In this document: positions 32,353-40,090 of the stretch, piece by piece
How positions within the stretch are numbered: the first letter of the stretch is position 1
How the letters are laid out: each line of letters starts with the position of its first letter
Assembly: GCA_044425705.1 (NCBI GenBank)
Contig: JAWXVD010000018.1
Span: forward strand, 1-40,090
Length of the DNA stretch: 40,090 nt
Direction of reading: 5' to 3'
Source of the DNA: JAWXVD01 sp044425705
GTDB lineage: Bacteria > Bacillota > Clostridia > Lachnospirales > Lachnospiraceae
The notes under the pieces: generated by a model
Database searches by the model: none
What the model was told of the DNA's origin: nothing
Seen by the model: only the letters and a program-made list of their open reading frames with translations
Made by a program: the position numbers and the translations under genes

Positions 32353-33132
32353 TTAAGCGCTCAAGTAGTTTTTCATAACCTTCAATGCATTTTTTTCTAA
32401 CCGACTAACCTGTGCCTGTGAAATACCAATCATAGTTGCCACTTCCATCTGTGTTTTCCCTTGAAAAAAACGTAATTCAATGATTTCATTTTCTCTTTCA
32501 TTCAAACGTTTCATGGCTTCACTGAGAGAGATATTTTCAACCCAGTTCTCTTCTTTGTTTTTCTTATCTTTAATTTGATCCATAACATATAGCGTATCAC
32601 CACCATCTGTATAGACTGGCTCATATAGACTCATAGGGTTTTGAATGGCATCTAGGGCGTAGACAATATCTTCTTTTGCAATACCTATTTCTGTTGCTAT
32701 CTCTTCTATTGTAGGTTCTTTCAAATTACTTTTTGTCATCATTTCTTTTGTGTAAATCGCTTTATATGCAGTATCTTTTAACGAACGACTCACTCTGATT
32801 GCATTATTATCTCTTAAAAATCGTCTAATCTCCCCAATAATCATAGGAACTGCATAAGTAGAAAATTTCACCTGTAAACTTGTATCAAAATTATCAATGG
32901 CCTTAATTAAACCGATACATCCAATTTGAAACAAATCGTCCACATTTTCTCCTGAAGAATGAAATCTTTTTATTACACTGAGAACTAACCTTAAGTTCCC
33001 ATGGATGTACTCCTCTCTAGCCGCCATATCACCAGCTTCAATTTTACAAAACAAAGCTTCCTTTTCTGCATTTTTCAACAGTGGAAGCTTTGCTGTATTC
33101 ACACCACATATTTCTACTTTTCCTTGTACCAT
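32353..33132 (-). CDS. sigG: RNA polymerase sporulation sigma factor, forespore-late sigma-G
   Basis: A 259-residue sigma factor that directs late forespore genes. The short N-terminal region reads KVEICGVNTAKLPLLKN, typical of sigma-G and important for its control by SpoIIAB/Gin. Region 2 holds NLRLVLSVIKRF and KFSTYAVPMIIGEIRRFLRD; region 4 has GKTQMEVATMIGISQAQVSR, a complete helix-turn-helix. AAGGAGT precedes the ATG. It follows sigE by 62 bp. The spoVAF-like gene in this window has a matching sigma-G-type promoter. Confidence 0.96.
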   Translation of the reverse strand: MVQGKVEICGVNTAKLPLLKNAEKEALFCKIEAGDMAAREEYIHGNLRLVLSVIKRFHSSGENVDDLFQIGCIGLIKAIDNFDTSLQVKFSTYAVPMIIGEIRRFLRDNNAIRVSRSLKDTAYKAIYTKEMMTKSNLKEPTIEEIATEIGIAKEDIVYALDAIQNPMSLYEPVYTDGGDTLYVMDQIKDKKNKEENWVENISLSEAMKRLNERENEIIELRFFQGKTQMEVATMIGISQAQVSRLEKNALKVMKNYLSA

Positions 33133-33194
33133 TTGTAATGACTCCTTCCAATAGATATTCCTCTATTAAGAATCATTCACAAATCACTTCCATT

Positions 33195-33977
33195 TTATTC
33201 TTTAATCATTTCTCTTTTTAATCTTTTCATAATTTTCTTTTCTAACCTAGAAATATATGATTGGGAGATTCCTAGATAATTAGCAACCTCTTTTTGTGTC
33301 ATTTCTTCTCCATCTACTTGATTCAATCCAAATCGAAGGCGAATAATCACTTGTTCTCTCTCGTTCAGTTTTCCAATAGCTCTTTTTAACAGATTCCGTT
33401 CTACTTCATTTTCAATATTTTTATAAATAATATCTTCATCTGTTCCTAAGATATCTGATAATAATAACTCATTACCATCCCAATCTACATTTAATGGCTC
33501 ATCAATAGAAACTTCCAGTTTTGTTTTACTGTTTCTTCGAAGATACATTAATATCTCATTTTCAATACATCGAGATGCATAGGTTGCCAATTTGATATTT
33601 TTTTCTGGATTGAAGGTATTAATTGCCTTGATTAAACCAATTGTTCCAATGGATATTAAATCCTCTACACCAATACCTGTATTATCGAACTTTTTTGCAA
33701 TATATACTACCAGTCTTAAATTATGCTCGATTAATTGTTTTTTAGCTTTACTTTCAAATTCTCCCCCTAAATCACTAATAACCTGAAATTCTTCTGTTGC
33801 ATCCAAGGGTGGGGGTAATACTTCCGTGCCTCCTATGTAATGAATATCCCCTTTAGTATTTACCCAAAATTTATTTTCTTTTTTTACCATTTTAAATTGT
33901 AATTTCCCAGGTATCGCTACTTTTAACGTCACTATTTTCTCCTTTTCCGCTTCCATTTTTAAGTCTAGTAATTTCAC
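33195..33977 (-). CDS. sigE: RNA polymerase sporulation sigma factor, pro-sigma-E
   Basis: A 260-residue mother-cell sigma factor. The core YIGGTEVLPPPL begins near residue 47; region 2 reads NLRLVVYIAKKFDNTGIGVE and IKLATYASRCIENEILMYLR, and region 4 is TQKEVANYLGISQSYISRLE. The pro-sequence before the core is longer (about 45 residues) than the 27-29 of Bacillus as I recall. The frame starts at a GTG (33977) with a weak ribosome site; an ATG at 33956 is the alternative and would shorten the pro-region. It lies 50 bp after spoIIGA, whose product is expected to cleave the pro-sequence. Confidence 0.95.
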   Translation of the reverse strand: MKLLDLKMEAEKEKIVTLKVAIPGKLQFKMVKKENKFWVNTKGDIHYIGGTEVLPPPLDATEEFQVISDLGGEFESKAKKQLIEHNLRLVVYIAKKFDNTGIGVEDLISIGTIGLIKAINTFNPEKNIKLATYASRCIENEILMYLRRNSKTKLEVSIDEPLNVDWDGNELLLSDILGTDEDIIYKNIENEVERNLLKRAIGKLNEREQVIIRLRFGLNQVDGEEMTQKEVANYLGISQSYISRLEKKIMKRLKREMIKE

Positions 33978-33978
33978 C

Positions 33979-34002
33979 TGCTTACTAGAGTGAAATCACA
34001 GA
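33979..34002. repeat. Short dispersed repeat, copy A
   Basis: TGCTTACTAGAGTGAAATCACAGA lies directly in front of the sigE start. It is a shorter form of copy B at 34951-34978, missing four bases in the middle. With the sigE start region it makes an ATTTCAC/GTGAAAT inverted repeat (33971-33977, 33990-33996) around a 12-nt spacer, the same plan as copy C. Confidence 0.45.
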
Positions 34003-34027
34003 CGCTAACCATCCCAATAAATACTTA

Positions 34028-34780
34028 TTATTCTCCTCTATTTATTACCTTAGGATGTAATATGATATCATATTTTTCTTTTTCATTTTCCATTTCTTCT
34101 GCGATTGCCAAAACTGGATTTTTCACAAGTTGTCTTCTTCCGCCTATCAAAAGAATCATAAATGGAATCTCATATGCTTCCATAAGTCCCTTCTCACCTA
34201 TTGTAGAAAAGGGAATCATCTTTAATTTTTCTGGTTTCCACAATGTCACCAGTTGCTGTGCCATTATCCCATTTATTACAGATACTGGCTTTTTTGATAT
34301 GGGATCAATCAATCCATTTCCCGTATCTAATATTCCTGTAAATCTTAATGCTTTCCCTTTTACCGTAATGATAACTTGACAGCATCCTGTTTTTTCATAC
34401 CCGCATAGCATGTGTATTCCCATCCGAATGAATCCACCTACTATGGTTGCCACTAAAATCAGATATTTTGTTTGCATTTTTAGAACTGGAAAGTATTTAC
34501 ATATTACTTCTAGTAATCCTCCAAAAATAACTGCACAGCCTATCGCTAATACTGTGACTTTTAAAATAAATAGATTCCATTCCATAGAGAAAACATATTT
34601 TATAATAAAAATACTAATGATTCCACAACCTAGTATTAATTTTATCCACGCTGGTGCAGATATTCCAACAAAAATACAACAAAATAATAATCCGCCAATC
34701 CCTGAACCAATTACGATTCTAGCATGTGAAACCACATTTCCCAAAATTGTTGCTGTTAACTCTAATACCCAAAATATCAT
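34028..34780 (-). CDS. spoIIGA: Sporulation sigma-E processing peptidase
   Basis: A membrane-embedded aspartic protease that cleaves pro-sigma-E after a forespore signal. The catalytic motif ILDTGNGL lies after about four or five membrane spans, and the C-terminal SpoIIR-responsive domain follows. From the first standard start (ATG 34780) the product is 250 residues, but homology clearly extends upstream: IYIDSLFILNFI, the usual SpoIIGA N-terminal helix, is encoded in frame before it. The GGAGGG site (34837-34832) is six bases before an ATA codon at 34825, so the natural protein probably starts there with 265 residues. It is first in spoIIGA-sigE-sigG. Confidence 0.92.
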   Translation of the reverse strand: MIFWVLELTATILGNVVSHARIVIGSGIGGLLFCCIFVGISAPAWIKLILGCGIISIFIIKYVFSMEWNLFILKVTVLAIGCAVIFGGLLEVICKYFPVLKMQTKYLILVATIVGGFIRMGIHMLCGYEKTGCCQVIITVKGKALRFTGILDTGNGLIDPISKKPVSVINGIMAQQLVTLWKPEKLKMIPFSTIGEKGLMEAYEIPFMILLIGGRRQLVKNPVLAIAEEMENEKEKYDIILHPKVINRGE

Positions 34781-34841
34781 AATAAAATTTAAAATAAATA
34801 GACTATCTATGTATATGGTATATATATGTATCCCTCCTTAC

Positions 34842-34873
34842 TTTTTCAAGTATACGATACTATACTTGAAAAA
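34842..34873. promoter_or_regulatory. 13-bp perfect hairpin upstream of spoIIGA
   Basis: TTTTTCAAGTATA and its exact complement flank a 6-nt loop five bases upstream of the spoIIGA ribosome site. On both strands one arm ends in TTTTT or AAAAA, so it could terminate transcription, or it could act in the spoIIGA leader. Confidence 0.5.
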
Positions 34874-34875
34874 CA

Positions 34876-34931
34876 CGTCGAAAAAGCGAACAAATTTATT
34901 ATTTGTTCGCTTTTTTTTAGAATATTCGACA
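34876..34931 (-). promoter_or_regulatory. Two Spo0A-box-like sites upstream of spoIIGA
   Basis: A perfect 0A-box sequence TGTCGAA is read on the minus strand at 34931-34925, and a one-mismatch inverted site TTCGACG at 34882-34876. The spoIIG operon is a direct Spo0A target in Bacillus and Clostridium. Both sites lie within the arms flanking the ftsZ terminator, so the similarity might partly reflect that palindrome. No clear -10 was identified. Confidence 0.4.
34877..34930. terminator. Bidirectional-looking terminator after ftsZ
   Basis: A perfect 15-bp stem (34881-34895 with 34901-34915) with a 5-nt loop, bounded by GTCGAA and TTCGAC. On the minus strand it ends in TTTTT and would stop ftsZ transcripts 100 bp after the gene. 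On the plus strand it is followed by eight T residues. Confidence 0.8.
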
Positions 34932-34950
34932 TCATTAAGTTAAGTGCTTG

Positions 34951-34978
34951 TGCTTACTCGCAAGAGTGAAATCACAGA
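34951..34978. repeat. Short dispersed repeat, copy B
   Basis: TGCTTACTCG-CAAGAGTGAAATCACAGA lies 37 bp past the ftsZ stop. It shares its two ends with copy A (33979-34002) and its second half with copy C (22579-22599). It contains the self-complementary GTGA-AA-TCAC. Confidence 0.45.
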
Positions 34979-35014
34979 TATTGAAAGTAAAAATTTATTT
35001 TCATTCTTATTACT

Positions 35015-36184
35015 TTATTTTTTCTGTAAGAAATTTGGAATTTTCAATGTGTTTTCTTCTACTTTGCTACGTAAATCTTCAGGTCTCTGTATTCTCGCCA
35101 TACCTGGAGTGATTACTTGTCCTTGTGGCAATACTGTATTAAGAGGTCTTACTGGTGTAACGTTAGTTACTGGATGACCTTGTGGTAAACTTGTTTTTTT
35201 ACTTAAACCCACTGTCCTGTTAGCTTGTCCTTGTACAGCGTCAATACCTGTTGCAATAACAGTAATTCTACAAAAATCTGATTGTGAATCATCATACATG
35301 GCACCAAAGATAATATTAACATCATCTCCAGTAATTTCTTTTACATAGGATGCCGCCTCGCTTGCATCATACATGGAAATATCTCCTGATACATTGATAA
35401 TGATATCTGTAGCCCCAGCAATAGTTGTCTCTAATAACGGTGATTCAACTGCAGTTTTAATTGCTTCAGTGGCCTTATCATCACCTTTTCCAATACCAAT
35501 TCCAATATGTGCAATTCCTTTATCTTTCATGACTGTTTGCACATCTGCAAAATCCAAGTTAATGACAGCTGGTAAATTAATTAAATCTGTAATACCTTGC
35601 ACTGCTTGTTGTAATACCTCATCAGCTTTTTTTAATGCTTCTGGCATAGTTGTTTTTCTATCTACGATTTCTAATATCTTATCATTTGGAATTACGATCA
35701 TAGTATCTACACTTTCTCGTAATTTCTCCAATCCGCTAAGAGCATTGTTCATACGTGTTCTAGCTTCGAAAGCAAAAGGTTTGGTGACAACACCAACTGT
35801 TAAAATACCCATTTCCTTTGCAATCTTTGCTACTACTGGTGCTGCTCCTGTGCCTGTACCGCCACCCATACCACAGGTAACAAATACCATATCTGTATCT
35901 TTTAAAATTTGTTCTATTTCGTTGCTGCTTTCTTCAGCAGCCTTTTCTCCAATTTCAGGTTTTGCCCCTGCTCCTAGCCCTTTTGTCAATTTCTCGCCAA
36001 TTTGCACAAGATTAGGTGCTTTACATATATGTAGTGCCTGTCTATCAGTATTCACACCAACAAAATCTACACCGCCTATATTTTCATCTATCATTCTATT
36101 TACAGCATTGTTACCTGCTCCACCAACGCCAACTACTACTATTTTAGCTGCAGATTCTGCATCATTATTTTTAATTTCTAACAA
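35015..36184 (-). CDS. ftsZ: Cell division GTPase FtsZ
   Basis: A 389-residue tubulin-like GTPase that forms the division ring. The N-terminal KIVVVGVGGAGNNAVNRM, the tubulin signature GGGTGTG (near 105) and the T7-loop region NLDFADVQTVM are intact. A linker follows, ending in the conserved C-terminal tail TLKIPNFLQKK, which binds division partners. The start is a TTG (36184) seven bases after GGAGG. The gene has its own promoter at 36218-36246. The usual neighbour ftsA is absent between ftsQ and ftsZ. Confidence 0.98.
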   Translation of the reverse strand: MLEIKNNDAESAAKIVVVGVGGAGNNAVNRMIDENIGGVDFVGVNTDRQALHICKAPNLVQIGEKLTKGLGAGAKPEIGEKAAEESSNEIEQILKDTDMVFVTCGMGGGTGTGAAPVVAKIAKEMGILTVGVVTKPFAFEARTRMNNALSGLEKLRESVDTMIVIPNDKILEIVDRKTTMPEALKKADEVLQQAVQGITDLINLPAVINLDFADVQTVMKDKGIAHIGIGIGKGDDKATEAIKTAVESPLLETTIAGATDIIINVSGDISMYDASEAASYVKEITGDDVNIIFGAMYDDSQSDFCRITVIATGIDAVQGQANRTVGLSKKTSLPQGHPVTNVTPVRPLNTVLPQGQVITPGMARIQRPEDLRSKVEENTLKIPNFLQKK

Positions 36185-36217
36185 AACGATTCCTCCTCAC
36201 ATTAACTTCTACTTTCA

Positions 36218-36246
36218 ATCATATATTTTTTTCAGCAATTAATCAA
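36218..36246 (-). promoter_or_regulatory. Sigma-A-type promoter of ftsZ
   Basis: TTGATT (36246-36241) and TATGAT (36223-36218) are 17 bp apart on the minus strand, about 35 bp before the ftsZ start codon. A palindrome TTCCAT-AAC-ATGGAA at 36295-36309 lies about 50 bp further upstream and could be an operator. Confidence 0.6.
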
Positions 36247-36347
36247 TAACTTTTTCACTTTTTCTAAATAAAATAGAAAAAAAAATGTTTTCATTTCCAT
36301 AACATGGAATTTTATTAAAATCTGTTGATACTTATCTAATATTTAAC

Positions 36348-37097
36348 TCAATTTAATTCAAATGTAATATCCTTACTTGCACTAGTATAATCTTCCATTC
36401 TTAAAATACCACTTTTCCCTTCTAATTCTGGTAGTATATATTTTAATTTCACGATTTTTTCATTCAAATTATCACCGACTCCTATTTTCACTCTCACTTC
36501 GTCAAAATAAAGTGTCACTTCATAATTAGAGTCAAAATGTATTTTTGTAGCATTTAATTCTTGTTCTTCTAAAAGCTGTGTCATATCCAATATTTTTTGA
36601 AATACTTCTGTATTTGATATTGGTAATACTTCATATAAAACAATATATTCAAAAGTCAAACCAGTAATTTGCGGAATTCCTACCACCTTCTCTGTTGTAC
36701 TTTCTATGACGATACCATCTTTATCAAAATAAAGATATCTTCCTAGATGCTCCACATAACCTGCCATAGATTTCTCGTAGCAGATTATCTTGATACTGTC
36801 CGGAGAAAGTATTTTAATATCTATCATTTCTATAAATGGAATATCTTTCATTTCCGTTACTTTATATTTCATGGTTAAATAGAGTGAATTTTGACTGAAC
36901 GCATCATTCATAACAAACTCTATGATTTCTTCATTTGTATAGCTAATATTGCCTTCTACAGTAACCGTATGAATTGTGTAGTATTGGTTTACCACAAATA
37001 ACGCAATCATAACACAAACTACTATCACACCGATACTGAATATTACCTTTATTTTCTTCATCTTTAACTCTTTCTCGTAAACACTAATATCCATCAT
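36348..37097 (-). CDS. ftsQ: Cell division protein FtsQ/DivIB
   Basis: A 249-residue bitopic protein with a short cytoplasmic N-terminus, one membrane span (about residues 17-37), a POTRA domain beginning IHTVTVEGNISYTNEEIIEF, and a C-terminal beta domain that includes LGRYLYFDKDGIV. It joins the FtsL/FtsB complex at the septum. Two adjacent ATG codons can serve as start. It lies 36 bp after murA in the division/wall cluster. Confidence 0.9.
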   Translation of the reverse strand: MMDISVYEKELKMKKIKVIFSIGVIVVCVMIALFVVNQYYTIHTVTVEGNISYTNEEIIEFVMNDAFSQNSLYLTMKYKVTEMKDIPFIEMIDIKILSPDSIKIICYEKSMAGYVEHLGRYLYFDKDGIVIESTTEKVVGIPQITGLTFEYIVLYEVLPISNTEVFQKILDMTQLLEEQELNATKIHFDSNYEVTLYFDEVRVKIGVGDNLNEKIVKLKYILPELEGKSGILRMEDYTSASKDITFELN

Positions 37098-37133
37098 TTC
37101 CCCAAAGTTCTAATTGAAAAAGTTTTTTTCAAT

Positions 37134-38399
37134 CTATACCCACCGAGATGAAACCTTCCTTATGTTGGCCCCCAAATCATATAAATCATGTGTAATGTCT
37201 TCATATCCTCTTTCTATATAATGAATATTTGAAATTATTGTATTTCCACTTGCTACCATACCTGCAATTACTAACGCAGCTCCACCACGTAAATCTTGCG
37301 CAAAAACATGATTGCCTTTTAATTCCCTTGTTCCATTCACAAGTGCATAATTATCAATCACTTGAATGTTTGCCCCCATTTGATTCAACTCCTTTGTTAC
37401 TCCGAAACGGCTTGAAAAAATACTTTCTTTTATCTTACATTGTCCCTTTGCACATAATAAGAGCGGAATCATTGGTGATTGCAAATCAGTGGGAAATCCA
37501 GGGTATTGTTTTGTCTCAATAAAAGGAATTGTTTGCAATCCACTCTGCCTTGTAATGCGTACCCCCTCTTTCTCTCGCTTCACTATAACTCCCATTTCTT
37601 CCACATATTGTATCACTCGATGGAGTTGTCTACTAGGCATATTTTCTAAGAAAAAATCTCCACCAATTGCACTTCCTGCTAATAGATAAGTACCTGCCAC
37701 AATACGGTCAGGCTCTATCTGAAATTCTATTTCCTGTAAATTTTCACTTCCTTCAATGACTAAATGATTGGTTCCAACTCCATAAATTTTAGCCCCAGCC
37801 TTATTTAAAAAAGTACATAATGCAACAATTTCAGGCTCCATAGCGCAGTTAAAAATCTGTGTGTATCCTTTTGCCGTTACGGCTGCTAATATAATATTCT
37901 CGGTTGCTCCTACACTAGCAATAGGTAATGTAATTCTTATTCCCTGTAGCTCATTTGCTCTAACCACCAAAACTTGATTCTCTTCTTCAAATGTGGCACC
38001 CATTCTTTCAAGCGCCATTTTATGTAAATCGATAGGTCTTTCACCAATTGTACATCCGCCAGGATATCCTATTACTGCCTCTCCCATTCTGCCTAAGAGG
38101 GCTCCTAATAAAATAATAGATGATCTCATTTTATCTACATATTCTTCTGGAAGTATGACACTTGTTATATTGCTAGCATTAATACTAACTACATTTTTAT
38201 CCTGTTTTACCTGGCACCCCATCACTTCTAATAATTTTAACATATGGGTAACGTCTGAAATTTGTGGACAATTATGAATAATCGTTGTTCCCTGTATCAA
38301 TACCGTAGCTGCAAGTATGGGCAATACTGCATTTTTTGAACCTTGGATGCAAGTTTTCCCATATAATTGATTCCCACCTAGAACAGAAATAGAATTCAA
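37134..38399 (-). CDS. murA: UDP-N-acetylglucosamine 1-carboxyvinyltransferase
   Basis: A 421-residue enzyme from the chosen start. It transfers enolpyruvate from PEP to UDP-GlcNAc, the first committed step of peptidoglycan synthesis. The fosfomycin-reactive Cys is present in YPGGCTIGERPIDLH, and IQGSKNAVLPILAATVL and the C-terminal DLRGGAALVIAGM are typical. Translation most likely starts at TTG 38399: AGGAGGT lies just upstream and the family N-terminus (NSISVLGGNQLYGK) follows at once. The longer frame to ATG 38438 has no ribosome site. Confidence 0.95.
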   Translation of the reverse strand: MNSISVLGGNQLYGKTCIQGSKNAVLPILAATVLIQGTTIIHNCPQISDVTHMLKLLEVMGCQVKQDKNVVSINASNITSVILPEEYVDKMRSSIILLGALLGRMGEAVIGYPGGCTIGERPIDLHKMALERMGATFEEENQVLVVRANELQGIRITLPIASVGATENIILAAVTAKGYTQIFNCAMEPEIVALCTFLNKAGAKIYGVGTNHLVIEGSENLQEIEFQIEPDRIVAGTYLLAGSAIGGDFFLENMPSRQLHRVIQYVEEMGVIVKREKEGVRITRQSGLQTIPFIETKQYPGFPTDLQSPMIPLLLCAKGQCKIKESIFSSRFGVTKELNQMGANIQVIDNYALVNGTRELKGNHVFAQDLRGGAALVIAGMVASGNTIISNIHYIERGYEDITHDLYDLGANIRKVSSRWV

Positions 38400-38529
38400 G
38401 CAAATACCTCCTACCATATCAGCGCAAACAGCAACCATGAAACAATCAACCCATGTTACCGTTAAAATACCTATCTATATCTATTATATAATGAGAATTT
38501 TCTTTTGTACCTTGTACCGTCAATCTTTT

Positions 38530-39699
38530 TTATTCCTCTACGCTTATTCGCCTACCCTTTGCTACATTTAAAACAATTCCTATTTCAATCAGCAAAAATA
38601 ATACAGAAGAACCACCGTAACTAATAAATGGCAGTGAAATACCTGTGTTTGGAATTGTATTAGTAACAACAGCAATATTTAAAATAACTTGAATTGCAAT
38701 ATGAGACATAACCCCCACTACTAACAAACAACCAAATAAGTCTGGTGCAAACGAAGCAATCACCATAAATCTCCATATTAATAGCAAAAATAATAAAATG
38801 ATAGCGATTCCTCCAAACAGTCCTAATTCTTCGCATATAATAGCAAAGATCATATCATTTTGTGTTTCTGGCAAAAAACCTAATTTTTGCATGCTCTCTC
38901 CCAGTCCCTTACCAAAAATTCCACCTGATCCAATAGCATATAGAGATTGTAATGTTTGAAATCCTGTACCCGTAGCATCGGATTCTGGATTTAACCAAGA
39001 TAAAATACGAGTACTTCTAAAACTCAAATCACTACTTGTGGTATCTAGCTGTACTAAATATATTACTAAAACAGCAACAGCAGCCAAAACAGCTGAAGCC
39101 ATCAAAACAAACTTTTTATATTCTTTGCTAGCCACAAAAAGCATCAGTACTCCAATACCAAAAATAATAATAGCTGAACTTAAATTACTTGTAATAACAT
39201 ATACTAAAATACTTAAAGGCGATGATGAAAAAAACACAATCCAAAATACCTTTGTAATATTGATTTGTTTTCCTAGTTTACAAATAAAGGTTGCTAAAAA
39301 AATGATAATTGCTAATTTTGCAATTTCTGCTGGTTGCACTGAAATACCTAAATTCAACCAACGTCTAGCACCATTGGCTTCAATCCCTAAGGGCGTTAAT
39401 ACCAATAAGATCAAAATAATTGATACCACATAACATATTACAGCAAATCGTTTCCAAATTTGATAGGGAATCTGTGCTACGAATACCATTGCCAACAATC
39501 CTAATATCACTGCAAATAATTGCTTCTCTAAATAATATGTAGAGTTGTACCCAAACTTTTCATCAATGGATGCATCATATGAGCTTGCCGAATAAATCAT
39601 AATTAAGCCAAACCCCAGTAAAAATAATACAATTAAAATCAAACTATAATCAAGATCGTTTTCATATCTTCTTGACCTTCTATTTTTTTGATTTGCCAC
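38530..39699 (-). CDS. ftsW: SEDS-family peptidoglycan glycosyltransferase FtsW
   Basis: A 389-residue protein with about ten membrane spans. It polymerises lipid II at the septum with a class B PBP. Seen: ANGARRWLNLGISVQPAEIAK, the catalytic-region segment GFLPETQNDMIFAIICEE with its essential Asp/Glu pattern, and the C-terminal NTGISLPFISYGGSS. It starts at a GTG (39699) seven bases after AAGGAG, a site that overlaps the murD stop 4 bp upstream. SpoVE is a close relative, but the division-cluster setting favours FtsW. Confidence 0.93.
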   Translation of the reverse strand: MANQKNRRSRRYENDLDYSLILIVLFLLGFGLIMIYSASSYDASIDEKFGYNSTYYLEKQLFAVILGLLAMVFVAQIPYQIWKRFAVICYVVSIILILLVLTPLGIEANGARRWLNLGISVQPAEIAKLAIIIFLATFICKLGKQINITKVFWIVFFSSSPLSILVYVITSNLSSAIIIFGIGVLMLFVASKEYKKFVLMASAVLAAVAVLVIYLVQLDTTSSDLSFRSTRILSWLNPESDATGTGFQTLQSLYAIGSGGIFGKGLGESMQKLGFLPETQNDMIFAIICEELGLFGGIAIILLFLLLIWRFMVIASFAPDLFGCLLVVGVMSHIAIQVILNIAVVTNTIPNTGISLPFISYGGSSVLFLLIEIGIVLNVAKGRRISVEE

Positions 39700-39703
39700 A
39701 GCA

Positions 39704-40090
39704 TCACTCCTTAATTGCCATTACTAATTCTTTAAATCTTCTTCCTCGTACTTCAAAATTTGGGAACATCCCCCAACTAGCACATGCTGGAGACAATAAA
39801 ACCGCTTCCCCTGATTTTGCTTTTTCTTTGCAAGCTTGCACTGCTTCTTCTAATGTTTCTACCATAATAATCTGTTGAAATCCATGGCTTTTTGCACATG
39901 CTGCAATTTTTTCTTTTGTTTGCCCCAATAGAACAAGCCAAATAACTTTATCACCAAAGCTTTCAATCCATTCATCATATTGGCTTTCTTTATCATATCC
40001 TCCACCGATTACAATGGTCTTTCGGTTCATTGCCTGAACTGCTTTCATGGCCGCATCTGGGTTGGTACCTTTTGAGTCATTATAATAATT
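39704..40090 (-). CDS. murD: UDP-N-acetylmuramoyl-L-alanine:D-glutamate ligase (5' part outside window)
   Basis: The last 128 residues of MurD, which adds D-Glu to UDP-MurNAc-Ala. The visible part begins Asn-Tyr-Tyr-Asn-Asp-Ser-Lys-Gly-Thr-Asn-Pro-Asp-Ala, the conserved domain-2/3 junction with the DSKxTNPxA motif. It continues through VIGGGYDKES and the C-terminal LLSPACASWGMF and RGRRFKELV of domain 3. It is cut by the right window edge, in frame from base 40090. ftsW follows 4 bp after its stop. Confidence 0.95.
   Translation of the reverse strand, partial: NYYNDSKGTNPDAAMKAVQAMNRKTIVIGGGYDKESQYDEWIESFGDKVIWLVLLGQTKEKIAACAKSHGFQQIIMVETLEEAVQACKEKAKSGEAVLLSPACASWGMFPNFEVRGRRFKELVMAIKE

Noticed and set aside
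34410..34943. Plus-strand open frame of 177 codons over spoIIGA
   Set aside because: It is antisense to a well-supported gene and runs through two hairpins; its residues are those of a mirrored membrane protein.
35373..36242. Plus-strand open frame of 289 codons over ftsZ
   Set aside because: Long antisense frame caused by the codon use of ftsZ; it has no family match and no promoter or ribosome site.

Overview
The window comes from a low-GC, endospore-forming Firmicute, most likely a Lachnospiraceae-type Clostridia. The evidence is the murD-ftsW-murA-ftsQ-ftsZ-spoIIGA-sigE-sigG-ylmC-nrdR run, a spoVAF-like gene, and a DUF5688 family protein. All genes but one (rluA, at 8839-9783) lie on the minus strand, so gene order below follows transcription from right to left unless stated. 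No rRNA, tRNA, CRISPR array, complete insertion sequence or prophage was seen.

Region 1 (1-6348) is a sugar/glycan operon: a GntR/FCD regulator, a large GH101/GH129-like glycosidase, an ABC sugar importer, a TIM-barrel amidohydrolase and a GlpA/LhgO-like FAD oxidoreductase cut by the window edge. The importer is broken. Its binding-protein gene has a frameshift and has lost most of its middle, and the MalF-type permease lacks about 30 residues spanning the EAA coupling loop, while the MalG-type permease and the enzymes look intact. Region 2 (6373-8838) is accessory DNA: a 136-bp nested palindrome with an alternative fold, a decayed transposase-like remnant, and an Rpn/PDDEXK nuclease gene.

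Region 3 (8839-14405) holds the lone plus-strand rluA-type gene, which overlaps tail-to-tail with a spoVAF-like germination gene that has a good sigma-G-type promoter, and then a MoxR/DUF58/membrane-protein operon. Region 4 (14620-21386) is the most interesting cluster. A complete ECF transporter (UPF0397 S component, EcfT, fused double ATPase) is interleaved with two different SAM hydrolases (DUF62), a GNAT acetyltransferase and a methyltransferase. A candidate three-way-junction RNA lies in front of the hydrolase/S-component pair.

Region 5 (21469-26002) carries DUF5688, efp, aroQ, aroK, aroE and yqeG, with a second nested palindrome between aroQ and efp. Region 6 (26054-30914) is a five-gene nickel/peptide-type ABC importer behind a strong promoter with two CodY-like boxes just downstream of the -10. 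Region 7 (31139-40090) runs from a small membrane protein and nrdR through ylmC, sigG, sigE, spoIIGA and ftsZ to ftsQ, murA, ftsW and partial murD. It joins cell division and wall synthesis to the mother-cell and forespore sigma factors. The spoIIGA reading frame appears to begin at an ATA codon.
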